Of a stretch of 64,000 nt of DNA, positions 12,101 to 21,756 are shown piece by piece. Origin of the DNA: Romanomermis culicivorax (lineage: Eukaryota; Nematoda; Enoplea; Mermithida; Mermithidae). The position numbers and the translations under genes are program-made. The first letter of the stretch is position 1, and each line of letters begins with the position of its first letter. Under the pieces are notes generated by a model. That model did not search any database. It worked only from the letters and a program-made list of their open reading frames with translations, and had not been told where the DNA came from. Location of the stretch: positions 1,488,001-1,552,000 of the forward strand of contig CAWUHX010000030.1 of assembly GCA_963922205.1 (NCBI GenBank), given 5' to 3'.

Positions 12101-14809
12101 TCATTTTGTAAATCCTTTTCCCTTATCTTTTTTATTTTCTGTATAACATTTTTGTTTCCCTCTCATTCTCTCCTCTGTTTCAGTTTCTTCCTTTCTATTT
12201 TCATAATTCTGAATCACACAATTCTATGCCCCACTGCTTTTCCGTTTTATTTTCATATTGTGCTATTTCTGTTTGTTTCTCCACTTTTGTTTCGATACAT
12301 TTTTTCCGTTTGTCTTATTATTTTATATTCGTCTGTGTTTTTTTTCTTTGCATTTCAGGTTCTGTTTTGTACTTTTTTCTTTTTATATAGTTTCTTTTCC
12401 TTCTTTGCCTTCCTTCCTCTTTTCCTTTTTTCAAAAACTATCACGTTTGGGGCCTGATCGTTCATGCTACTGTAATACTTCTCTTATAGTCTGCTCATTT
12501 CTGAGCCATCTTTAATTTGTTACAAATCTTTATGTTACATTATGATCTATAGCAAAGACACATGATATTTCAGGGCCACTGCAAAGGGACTTCAACGACA
12601 GGCTTTTTTGATGGTGCTTTCCTCATTCCCAATTTTTTCCCCGGAAAGATCTTATTTGAGGAAAAAAAGGCGGCGAATAGACGAAGAAACGAAAAAAATC
12701 AAAAATACAGTAATTACTTTAACTAACCAGTAAAATCAAAAGCCTTTATGTTACTGCAAATCACAAGTATTAATTCGTCAACGAATCAAACTTCGTTGAT
12801 GAAATCCTTGACGAGATTTCGTCAACGAGTTAATAAAGGTTTGGAAGCTTTGGGAAACCCAAAAAATGAAGTTCTCGAAATCTCGTCAACGAATTGGAAG
12901 ATTTCGTTGACGAACTTACTTCGCTGACGAAGTTTTCGTCAGCTTCGAGGAACCGGCCCCAGAAGTCATATGAAAATCATAGTTCAAATGCCACCAAGTC
13001 AGTATCATCTCGAATGCTAAAAGTTGTTTCAGATTAGGCTATGTATACACTTCATGCATTACTGCGCTAAGTATGATTGTGCTGTTTTTACAGATCTATA
13101 TATACGCGAGCCTTGTAAACAACACTGTCCTTTAAAATTATGTTAAATGATCAGGTAGTGCAGAAAAACACTAATACGTAAACGAGAAACAACACTCACG
13201 ATGGAACGTACTGACCAACCACAAACCTTTCCAACTTCTATGTCAATAGTTTTATCATGTGCCAAACCTCAAAATTCTCAGCAATTTTTGACAATTCTCA
13301 AGGACGGCATTGCATTTGGAAATTCGAGATTCTCGTAAGCTATAGCCAAAATTATGTTTTATTTGTTTCCAAACACTGGCTGTACCATAACATTGCCGAA
13401 GCAGGAATTTTTTTGAAAAATAAGCCATGTAACAGGGTGTCCCGAACTTCTTGAATATTTGCTGAGGCATTGGATAATATAATTTCAGATTTTTTGCATG
13501 AGCATATCACATCAAACGTTTCTCACCTGTGTTGCAATGTCGCACCCTGACGTCCTGTGCACGCTAAATTTGTATATTCAAGTTTTTTTAGAAATTCCCC
13601 TTTAATAATACGTCGAAGGGGCGGAACACTTTACAGATTTCTAATCATATTAATAAAATCTATTCAAACATAGCGCAAAAACTGTCCAAAAAGGAAAAAC
13701 TTTTTAATTTTGGAAATCTGCAGAGACTATAGTACATTTACTTTTAAATGATTGACGCAGCGACAACGAACAAAGTAGATTCGATTTGATACACAATTTT
13801 TATGAACGGTGGAACTTTATACTGTAGAAAAATGCTGAATTTCTCCACGACAATGGGTAAACCAAAGCCATGGAAAGACCACAATAGAACTGGGTTTGAC
13901 ATCTGAGTCTTACTCGAGAAATAATGAATATTTAACAAGATTGTGGCAGGAGAGTTTCAGCTGTTCTGTTTACCGCTCATGGACGAGAAATTGTCTTCAT
14001 TCATTACAGCAATAATCTTTACTATACTCCATTTATTTTGAAATGATTGATGTAGCGGGCGGAGTTTCGGCAAACGTAGCTTTACTAGAAGTGTGATCGT
14101 CAAGGACCTTGTATCATGAAGGAAAAATCTTTTGATTAGAGTCAACGAGATTTCTATAAGTTTGACTAAAAGTTTGGCTGCGACGTCGCTGGATCGATCA
14201 TTTCAAAATGAAGGGAGTGTTGTCCCTTGCTTTGGAAGTAACTTTCACAGAGTATAATTTGAGGTCAAATTTTTTCTTCGAAACAACACAGCAAATCTTT
14301 TAAGCTCATTACGAGGGATTTTTTGAGTAGAAGATTGTTCATATTCAACATCCTGAACTGATTTTCGAAAATGGACGCCAAAAATTAGACGGTAGAAAGC
14401 CTGAAGTTTCATTGACAACTTGTCGGATGAACAATGAGCTATAAAAAGATCCAAAAAATTCTCACTTGTCACCGTAACTCCCGAAAAACGTGGCCGACAA
14501 TAAATATGGTACAAAGGTCACGATTTCGTTATACATCAGCCATTTGGCTGTTTCGCCCTGAACTGTATTCTCAATTTGTTTGTGTTTTTTCAATTCTTTG
14601 CACAAATGCCTTTGTTCGTTGTTATACAAATCGGAGCAAACTTTCTCATAAAAAAGCGGAAAATTGGCCGACGCTCGCAATCCTTGGCCCAAATTAAACA
14701 ATAAAATCAACAATTCTACGTAATAAACGGACCGAATTTTGCGCAAAACTGAACAAAACTCGCATTTTTTCACTAAATGCCGAAATTGGTCGATTTTTCG
14801 GCTCGTCAT
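2585..14809 (-). CDS. SLC46-like (proton-coupled folate transporter family) MFS transporter, 3' incomplete
   Basis: Three minus-strand exons join in phase: 14809-14466, 5433-5017 and 3138-2585 (phase 2 at both junctions), giving 437 codons. Order: short basic N-terminus, TM1 (YYVELLILLFNLGQGL), an extracellular Cys-containing loop, TM2 (EIVTFVPYLLSATFFGSYGD) ending in the G-x-x-GD-K-Y-G-Q-K loop typical of MFS/SLC46, TM3-TM6, a long Ser/Pro/Lys-rich cytoplasmic loop, then TM7. Family members move folate-like or other anionic solutes with protons across membranes; the substrate here is unknown. TM8-TM12 (about 150-180 residues) were not found between 1 and 2584, where a gypsy remnant and a minisatellite lie, so the 3' exons are outside the window or lost. 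Intron 1 is 9.0 kb and transposon-filled; intron 2 is 1.9 kb. Confidence 0.85.
3139..5016 (-). other. SLC46-like intron 2; no recognised element
   Basis: A/T-rich sequence of 1,878 bp with ordinary splice ends. Short open frames on the plus strand (for example 3927-4217) show no recognisable domain and no splice context. I see no transposon ends here. Confidence 0.5.
5017..5433 (-). CDS. SLC46-like gene exon 2 (TM3-TM6)
   Basis: 417 bp. The acceptor TTTCTTTTTCAG precedes GTACGGG and the donor GTAAGT follows CCTGCAAA. It encodes YGQKVPTLVALCSLICHTFF, then AGVTALLGGKTVFVAAQYAQ and a cytoplasmic stretch NQTENKSKLSKRY, then two more hydrophobic helices, the usual TM3-TM6 arrangement of SLC46. 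Confidence 0.85.
6705..7279. mobile_element. PIF/Harbinger-type MITE, 575 bp
   Basis: The left terminus AGGCCCCGCTATACTTCGAC is matched in inverse at the right end (GTCTT... with CGAAGTATAGCAGGACCA). The trinucleotide TTA flanks both ends (6702-6704 and 7280-7282), the TWA duplication typical of PIF/Harbinger. Subterminal sequence is a G/C-rich CCGGCGCCGG-type repeat on both sides, while the centre is A/T-rich. No transposase; it sits in intron 1 of the SLC46-like gene. Confidence 0.75.
7590..7902. mobile_element. PIF/Harbinger-type MITE, 313 bp, with GCGCGGTACC arrays
   Basis: Inverted termini AGGCCCTGTCATACTTC / GAAGTATGACAGGGCCT are flanked by TTA (7587-7589 and 7903-7905). The interior is built from repeats of GCCGCGCGGTACC and GGCGCCG, so the element is strongly G/C-rich inside A/T-rich DNA and folds on itself. 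Its termini are related to those of 6705-7279 and more distantly of 19616-23200. Confidence 0.8.
7903..10390. other. Intron sequence without recognised genes or elements
   Basis: A/T-rich intronic DNA of the SLC46-like gene. Apart from a diverged dispersed repeat beginning near 10100, I see no coding exon or clean transposon terminus. Confidence 0.4.
10100..10320. repeat. Old dispersed repeat family T (several copies)
   Basis: Shares words such as AATGTCGTC, TTATTATTTAGAAGCATTTC and AAGAAAAACAGATT, in the same order, with 16600-16790, 18970-19170, 48590-48665 and 60790-61015. The copies are well diverged and have no visible termini or coding capacity, so this is an old interspersed family of unknown class. 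Confidence 0.5.
10393..10548. repeat. Foldback with perfect 27 bp inverted repeat
   Basis: CAAGCTCGAGATAATTGCG... at 10432-10458 is matched without a mismatch by its reverse complement at 10474-10500, with a 15 nt loop. Outside it a weaker inverted layer pairs GGGCCGGTTGCAATAAA (about 10404-10420) with TTTATTGCGTCCTGCCC (about 10510-10530), and CAAAAACTACT with AGTAGTTTTTG. A small foldback transposon is likeliest; a transcribed hairpin within the SLC46 intron is possible. Confidence 0.7.
11242..11325. repeat. Minisatellite of about 17 bp units
   Basis: Four to five degenerate head-to-tail copies of GGCGCCCGTCTCACTTT lie in the core of the 10826-12960 element. Confidence 0.6.
12086..12457 (+). 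other. Pyrimidine-rich core segment with a long hydrophobic open frame
   Basis: The strand is dominated by T and C and reads as a 123-codon frame of mostly Phe, Leu, Ser and Ile, which base composition alone explains. It is unlikely to encode a real protein. A comparable tract occupies the core of the foldback element at 42228-43386. Confidence 0.45.
14466..14809 (-). CDS. SLC46-like gene exon 1 (N-terminus, TM1-TM2)
   Basis: ATG at 14809 opens 114 codons plus two bases. The exon ends GAC AA before the donor GTGAG; the next exon supplies G to complete Lys, giving GDK-YGQK across the junction. An acceptor-like TTTTGCAG stops five bases before the ATG, supporting this start. The extracellular segment between TM1 and TM2 has the Cys and WL-x-YNE features expected of SLC46 proteins. 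Confidence 0.85.
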
Positions 14810-14822
14810 ACTTTCTGCAAAA
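14810..14822 (-). promoter_or_regulatory. Acceptor-like site directly upstream of the SLC46-like ATG
   Basis: Reads TTTTGCAG then AAAGT then ATG on the minus strand. Either a 5'UTR intron ends here or a spliced leader is added here. The distance (5 nt) is characteristic of nematode trans-splice sites, but no donor or leader RNA is in the window. Confidence 0.4.
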
Positions 14823-16599
14823 TTTCAGCCAATGTTGTAAAATATTCCAAGAAACATGAAGGAGAAGAAAAATCAAGGCAACATCAATACTTGACTTTTA
14901 TGACATTAGGGGACTTTTACTATAGAAATTCTAAAGTATGACTAATTTTGCGACGAGTTTCTACCGGAAAATTATGGTTAAATCTTTTCAAAAATTTCAC
15001 AACAATGGAAATCCGCGTGCAATATCGATAATCGTATTACTGAAAATAAACACTCCAATAAAGTGACGTTGTGAATGAGAATCAAAAGTATGACTGGTTT
15101 TGTAAGTTATCAGATGCAATTCTTCGTAGTAGTGCTGTAGACATTTGCAGTCATAATTTATTTTGCTGCATAGAATCTATTCAGTCGCCACTTTGATTTA
15201 GTTATCGGTAAATTGTATCAAATATGTGAAGGACATGAATACGTTTGATACAAAAAAAAATAAGTCAATTCTAATTTTACTGTTAAATATCTTATCAACC
15301 CAGTAAACAATGTGAGGAGAACAAAACAATCTGTTTTTTTTGAAAGCTAAATTTTTACCGAACAGAATAAAGTTACCCAATTAGTATCGTCAATACAGCT
15401 TGAATATTTTAATCGTCGAATGAAATCAAACCTTTCGTCTATTTGTTTTCAGACAGCAGACACAACGGAAGTAGATTTTGTGGACGCAACCTTGTCATAG
15501 TTCAGGAAATCATTTACTGTAGTCTTAAGACCCTTGAATAGCATTCTGATCGAGGAATCTCAATTATGAATGACAAATTTCTTGAATGCTGCTGGTAAGC
15601 GTCGCGTTTTTTGAGGAGAACAACGCTGCAAAAGTTTTATCCATCTGTCATTTCAAAACAAAAGATTTTGATATCTCATGGAGTGTTTTTCTGAAATGTT
15701 TGCCACAACTACTGAAATCAGAAACATGTTTCTACTCTTTTCTACTGTACCATACATTATGAAATTAAAAATTTTGAGTCCATGTGACCATTGAGCAGAT
15801 TTTCCCGAGAAGACAAAAGGTTTTTCCGTAAATTTTGGCAACAGTTTTTGCATTCTTGCTGTCAGCACTTCCAAATTCATGAACATTTCAGAGAACATAC
15901 TACTGTAGTATGGTGCAGAAAACTCATCTAATCACGTCCCCATCCAATATTCTTTTTTTGCGAATCTTATCCCAAATTGTCTGCCTGTAATTATTACGGA
16001 CGGGACTTTTTTGACTGACTTCCAGTTAGATTTGTGTTCATTTCATAATAGATTATTGAGGATGTTGTTGAGAAGCTGGTTTTTTTCGAAATACTTGATA
16101 AAACTAAAAGCCAGTATATGCTATTTGAAATTTTCACAGCTAAAATTATTTGAGTGAATAATTCTGCAGTAAGGGCTGTGAGTAAACAATTTTCCCGAGA
16201 TTACTATACTCCATTCATTTCGAAGTGCTGGATGCAGTGAAGTCGCAGCCAAACTTCTATTCAAAATTTGGAAGACTCGTTGATGCTATTCAATAAATTT
16301 TTCCTTCACAATACAAACTCCTTGATGATCACTCTTTTCAACCATTTTAAGGTTATGGAAATTGATTTCTCCATCTCTAGTAAGGCTGCGCTTGCCGAAA
16401 CTCCGATCGCTGTCATTTTTCACAAGCATTTCACTATAAACGGGCTGTTGGTAAACACTTGCATCCACAAACTGACGACATGCGTTTTATTTACTCTGTT
16501 AAATTTGCGGTTACCTATGTTTAATTCAAATTTGTTATTTTAGGCGGTAAAATAATGATGATTGTAATCCTGCACAGAACGTTGCTCGTCAGAGCCTCT

Positions 16600-16790
16600 G
16601 GACGAAATTCTTTTTACTGTAAAATTTTTACTCACAAAATTTTTGATTCGGCTGAATGGTCTCGTCGATTTTCAGTTCTATATGACGCGTGGTTACCAGA
16701 AAATAGCAAAAATTTAAAATTAAACTTACATTTCGATTTTTGTATTTAGATGCATAATCAAGAAAAACGGACAACACGAAAAAGTTCTAA
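16600..16790. repeat. Family T dispersed repeat copy
   Basis: Matches 10100-10320 in order: TTTACTGTAAAATTTTTAC, TCTATATGA, then AAGAAAAACGGA near the end. Diverged and non-coding. Confidence 0.4.
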
Positions 16791-17099
16791 TTTGAAAAAA
16801 TGGCTTTAATTATACACAAACTACAAATACGTTTGGATGGAATCCCACAATGACTTTCATTCACAAAGAACTCTACTTATTCATAGTAGACTTTAACACA
16901 TACAAAATGCAAAAACTTGTTCATTGTTCAGCAGCCTAGAGCGTAGGTTGACCGTTGACATTCGACATACCCCCACGGCAGCTGATTACGGCGTACAATC
17001 ACTACAGTGTAGACTATGAATGTATAGATCGAAAAATGAAAGCCAGAAAAAATTATTATTGTACTATATGCTGAATCCCAGTCAAATAACAAACAAGTT

Positions 17100-18710
17100 T
17101 ACCACGATTTTAAAAAGGGAAGGGCAAGGATGGCCTTGGGAGGCGTGCGGGGTCGTTTAGCATGGAAACCAGTTCGTTTGACTGTCATGTGCAATCTAGA
17201 GGAAACGTCACGAACAAAATTACATTAGTTCCACCGAAACTGGCAAAAATGCCACTGAAACTTGCTTGCTTTCGAGAAATTGGCGTTTGGAAATCCCGGC
17301 GACTTGCTGTCTTTAGAATTGGAGTAGCGTGCTTGTTTAACTTATAATAGACATCCTAGACCCTCCTCCAAATCGCAACCGGTTTGTGTTTCATTCTTTG
17401 TTTGGAATTCGATTATTTTTACTATACTGTCCACTTTCTTCCGCTGTGATCGGTGAAACTAAGCACAAAATGCAAATGAAAAATGAACTGGCGAATAGAA
17501 CCAAAGCAAGCCAATTCGAAAATGACAAAAAACCAAGAAAAATCAGGCAAACAAGTTTACAGGTAACGATATTTGGGGTGAAAAAACAAGATTAATTCGG
17601 CTAACTGATGAACAAACGCCAGACAAATATCAAAATAATTGCTCCTTGTTGTCGGCGCCATCGGCGGACGTGGGCAAAGACCAACTTTAGTTCACGCGGC
17701 GATTCATCGAATATCCCGGTCTTTTTGAAACCCTTTACATTATTTTTCGAGCAGAATATAGATGTGGCTTTTGGGAAAGAAAGAATCTCGAAATTATCCT
17801 TTAAATCTTTGACGTTAGCTTTTAGAACAGGGCTTCGTCTAACCAACGGTGAAGTTCACCTGAAGATGCGGATGACGCGCTGTGTCTAACCGGTGGGTGC
17901 GGATGGCGCGGACGCGGAAGCTGCTTTTTTGAGGCGGATTTAGACTGAAAGACGGATTAAGGATGATGAAATCCTCATTTTTGGCGGATTTTGGTGTCTC
18001 AAAGGCGAGCCAACGCCTAAGGTTAAACTAGGCTTAGACCAAGGTTCATATTTTAGACCTATACTCGCGCCTAGGCTTTAGACTTGAGAAATCCGTCAAA
18101 AAAAGCAGATTTCGCTTGTTCGCTCTGCATCCGCGGTGCGAATTCCGCCGTTTTTACGGACCCTTCACGGCAGAATTTTTACTCAACAAAACTTTAGACG
18201 TTAGTTGAATAAGCTAATGAATTTCCAGTCAATGATCCGGGCGGAAAGTCGATCGTACAAATATGGAATTAACCTGAATAACTCGTGCCGGGAGCGGGAC
18301 ATTAGTTTTCTCTGTACGGTTGGATAGGGCTTCGCAACCGTGTATCATGGAGTTGGTTTAGTCAATGCGGACCCCCTGCCAGAGAGGAACGATTTCCCAG
18401 TTTTATTATTTAGAATCCTTTAAAAAACCATAATTTACATTTTGAATTCAGAAACATTCATGTTCACGCCTACAGTAATATTTGAAGTTGAAAAAGATCT
18501 TACAAATGAAGAATACGGAGACGGTGAAAGCGAAATGTTCGAAAATTGGATGCATGTTCGAGCAAATGGAAGAATATTTAAAAAAGCGGTCACCGTTATG
18601 AAATTGGTCACCGTCATGAAATCTACACAGGACATGCAAAATCTGATCACACGAAAAATGGGCGCGGTAAAATATTATTGTAAACTGAAAAAGTAAAGAA
18701 ATCAACCCAG
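17100..18710 (+). other. Possible unrecognised exons in non-repeat DNA
   Basis: This stretch shows few repeat signatures and several open frames: 17162-17347, 17386-17595 (with a CAG/GTAACG donor-like site near 17560), 17608-17889 and 18442-18696. The last encodes a charged 84-codon C-terminal-looking segment (FEVEKDLTNEEYGDGESEMF) after an ATTCAG acceptor-like site. I could not join these in phase or recognise a family, so no gene is called. Confidence 0.25.
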
Positions 18711-18969
18711 AATTTCGCAGCTTTCGGTTAAACCCTTCTACAGTTTGAAAAAAATAATGATTGATAACCTTCATTTAAAGTTATTGAAATTTTTTGGCAT
18801 TACAGTCTGTTTTTCTTATATGCTCCCAAATTGATGATTCCATAGAACAATTACTTTTTTTACGTTTAATATTTTCTGCCAAACACTTCGTATTGAACTG
18901 AAATTTTGAGGCATCATTCAACTATAGCCCTTTTTTCATACAATACTTATGAAGTTAGAAGCGAAAAAA

Positions 18970-19170
18970 ATAAGTAGGGCCCTCAAAGTCGTCTACATGA
19001 AGCTTTTACTGTGGGATTTTTACTCAAAAAATATTAAAAGTGAATTGAGTATGGCTCATAAGTTCCCGATAGTATCCGACATATGGTTTAGCAGTAAATA
19101 TAAAAAATGTTGAGTAGTACTTGCTTTTCACAATATTTACAAGCATTTCGAGAAGCACAAACTCTAGCTC
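18970..19170. repeat. Family T dispersed repeat copy
   Basis: Contains the ordered family words GAAGCTTTTACTGTGG, TTTTTACTCA and ACAAGCATTTCGAGAAG seen also at 10100-10320 and 60790-61015. Diverged and non-coding. Confidence 0.4.
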
Positions 19171-20094
19171 CCAGATTTTTTCTGAATCAAATATTTTACA
19201 CTAAAGATGCTCGTGTAAAAGATATTCCAGTTCGTATTTTTATTTTTCAGTTTAGAAATATTCTATGAATAGCAGGCCATAGTTTTTCGTTACGTCTCGT
19301 GTAGATTTAATATTGTAAAGAACATGAACACAACACACCCTGTTCATCACCCATATAGGTCGCCTATAAAGTTAATTTGCAGAAGAATTGACTTCCGAGC
19401 GTGGGTTTTTTAGTTTTTGATTTGCAGTCATCTTTTTGCGTTGTTGAAGCTTATTTTGAAAAAGAGGGGCTATAGTCAGACTTTACATTCAGCTTCTCTC
19501 ATCTTCATGCCAAAATTATAACGATGTACTAAAACAAATTTTGAGAGAGAAATTATTGAACAATGAAATACACAAAGCTGATGAAGAGATTGAAACATGT
19601 GTACGGATCGTTTAAAGGGTCATTTATACTTGCCTTTTTCGGCGGAACGGAACGGAGGCAGTTTTTCCGCGCGTTGAGAGAGTATAGCAGTTTTCATCGC
19701 GCGGAAGGATGATGAAAAGTATAAATGAAGTCAACCGAAGTCGACCGAACCGAAGCATTTCGATTACGTCGTGCAAAAAAATTTCGGTTTGGATGCTCCG
19801 TCTGTACGCGTACTCCGACCGAAAAATTCATTCGTTATTTTCGATATTTGAGCGAATTTCGCATGTTTTTTGATGCCTCAAAATTTTTTTTTTGCAAATT
19901 TAACGAGCCGGAACTACTTTCCTTGTTCTCATACGAAATTTTCCGTCGCAATCACGGTCGTTTTTTTGCTCATAAATGCTCAAATGCGCTTTATTCACGT
20001 GTTTGTGAGCTTTTTCGAATATTCTGATATTTTAAGAGGTGTTAATTCATTTAAATCGAAGAAAAATATTGAAAGTTTCGAGTTTAAAGTCATA

Positions 20095-20691
20095 TATACC
20101 TGTAATTTAGGGGGGGTGGAGGGTGACCTCCCCCAACTTGGCCAACCCTTTTCTCAACCCCCCCCCCAGACTCGCAAAATGGGAAAAAATGTGGAAAAAT
20201 CTGCCTTTTTAGGAAAGTTTTCGACTTTTTTCGAGCCCCCTCCAAATTTGGGGTTTACCCCCCCCCCCCAATCACCCGTTTTCCCTCAAATGAGGATCAC
20301 CCGTTTTCCCTCAAATGGGATCTTTTGACGGAAAAAAACGATATGAGGAAAAAGTTTTCGGCAAGATTTACATTTTCGAAAAAAATTTTGGGAGTTCAGA
20401 AACGAAAAGATCCGTTTCGGTGAAAATTTTCCCGCGCCAAGCGCTGGTATGCGTATGACAGTCGTTGTTTTCTATCAGGTGCGGCCGTAGAAAATTAACC
20501 TCCAACAGTTTCTATCAATTGAAATATCCCATTTCTTATTTTTATTTGCAAAAAAATATATATTTTTGGCCTTTTGCGGCAGAGTCCCAAAAAACCTCGA
20601 AAAAACCAGAAAATTTCGAAACTTTTGGAACCCCCAACCAAGATTTTGGGTTTACCCCTCTTCCCAACTGGTGGGACTTCTTTCAGGTATG
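20095..20691. mobile_element. Rep-A copy, rearranged inside
   Basis: Starts (C)ATACCTGTAATTTAGGGG and ends CTTTCAGGTATG. The left 170 bp and the right 120 bp match other Rep-A copies. The middle (about 20270-20560) carries unrelated A/T-rich sequence with a CGCGCCAAGCGCTGG hairpin word, probably a later insertion. No target duplication is evident. Confidence 0.6.
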
Positions 20692-20904
20692 TTTGAAGCT
20701 CCTATTCAGCAATGTCTGTTGCATAGATTCATTTTTCAGTGTTTTAGAATATAAAAGTTCGAAAACTTTCGCAGCGAAATGAGAAGCTATTTACAATCTA
20801 TTAGTCGGATTCACATTAACATTCAGATGTTGCGAAAACTCATTCTCCTGCCCCCCAAAATTTGTTCCGGCGCTCAGGAACAAGAAATAAAATGACTTCA
20901 CAGA

Positions 20905-20990
20905 AATGTTAATGACAGTTCAATTCATGAACTGCCATTAACATTATAAAAATTAACATATTAAAATGTTAATGGCAGTTCAATTCACTC
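20905..20990. repeat. Inverted repeat AATGTTAATGACAGTTCA
   Basis: AATGTTAATGACAGTTCA at 20905-20922 pairs with TGAACTGCCATTAACATT at 20928-20945 (one mismatch, 5 nt loop), and a third copy in direct orientation follows near 20967. It lies in the interior of the 3.6 kb element; function unknown. Confidence 0.5.
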
Positions 20991-21350
20991 GAAAATTTTA
21001 ATTTCTCTTCAATTTTAATGAGTGAATGTCTCTAAAAATATCGGAATGTTCTAAGAAGCTCAAAAACACTTGAATAAGGCGTATATGAGCATTTCAAACA
21101 AAAAATGACTTGCGGAGAATGGGGGAAATTTAGACCCCTTTCTTCATTTTTTGAAAAATCCGGCGAGAAAAAAACAGTGCTGCGATGCTGGAAATCGATT
21201 TTCTGGAAATTTACTTCCAGAATTAGATCCACATTTTCTGTTCAAAAATCCGATGTCCTAGAAATTTAGAAAAGCTACGAGTATAAGTTAAGCTTTTGAA
21301 TTCAATTTACGCTGAGGAAGGAACAATCGTTCCATGTTCCATATCCTTGC

Positions 21351-21593
21351 CATACATGCACATAGAGGAAGTAGGGGAGTATACCCTCCAACCTGAGACC
21401 CTGGGCACCACCTGTCCCGAAAAAAACATCCCCCTGAACATTTTCCAATATAGCTTTTGATGATTTTTATGCATATTTTCTAGAAAAAACATGCTTGCGG
21501 AACTTTCTTTTGTTTCTTTGCTCACTCACCCTTTATGCCCCCTGGATGAAAAGTCCGAGGACACCCCTGGAAAATTCTTGCAGTGTGTGTCTG
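21351..21593. mobile_element. Rep-D copy 1 (reverse)
   Basis: Starts CATACATGCACATAG and ends in a degenerate form of GCCGTGCATGTATG. Flanked by ATCCTTGC (21343-21350) and ATCCTAGC (21594-21601), a 7/8 target duplication. Internal words CATCCCCCTGAAC, TTGATGATTTTTATGCAT and GGAAAATTCTTGC match the copies at 40326-40555 and 53196-53430 in reverse. Confidence 0.75.
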
Positions 21594-21756
21594 ATCCTAG
21601 CGCCAAAATTTCTTTACTCTTCAAAATTTTTCCCCTCAAAAAGCAAGGTTTGGGGAAAAACAATGGTCAGAATCGAGAAAAACCAGCCCGAAAATGAAAA
21701 CCAATTTTTTTGCGGAGGCTGTCGATATATCCGTCTCAAATGAAATTTAAAGATGG

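Larger units (their letters stand above)
10826..12960. mobile_element. 2.1 kb foldback element with TTCGTTGACGAAAT arrays
   Basis: The left end GGAGCCGGTTTCTCGAAGCT is matched in inverse by the right end (AGCTTCGAGGAACCGGCCCC). Inside both ends, repeated TTCGTTGACGAAAT-type palindromic words form arms (about 10850-11000 and 12775-12950). The centre carries a G/C-rich minisatellite (11242-11325) and a pyrimidine-rich segment (12086-12457). No transposase frame and no clear target duplication were found. Confidence 0.65.
13741..16300. repeat. Diverged interspersed repeat segments (family S)
   Basis: Words such as GTAGATT, GCAGCGACAACG / GACGCAGCG and ATACTGTAGAAAAA recur at 13741-13830, 14030-14070, 15440-15500 and 16190-16260, and in inverse orientation at 38925-39050. 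The copies are partial and diverged. They surround and underlie SLC46 exon 1, which is the only coding segment I support in this stretch. Confidence 0.35.

Noticed and set aside
12086..12457. A 123-codon hydrophobic frame resembling a membrane protein
   Set aside because: The strand is almost pure pyrimidine, which alone yields Phe/Leu/Ser; no splice context and it lies in the core of a foldback element.
14434..14697. Plus-strand frame of 87 codons
   Set aside because: It is a shadow of SLC46 exon 1 on the minus strand.
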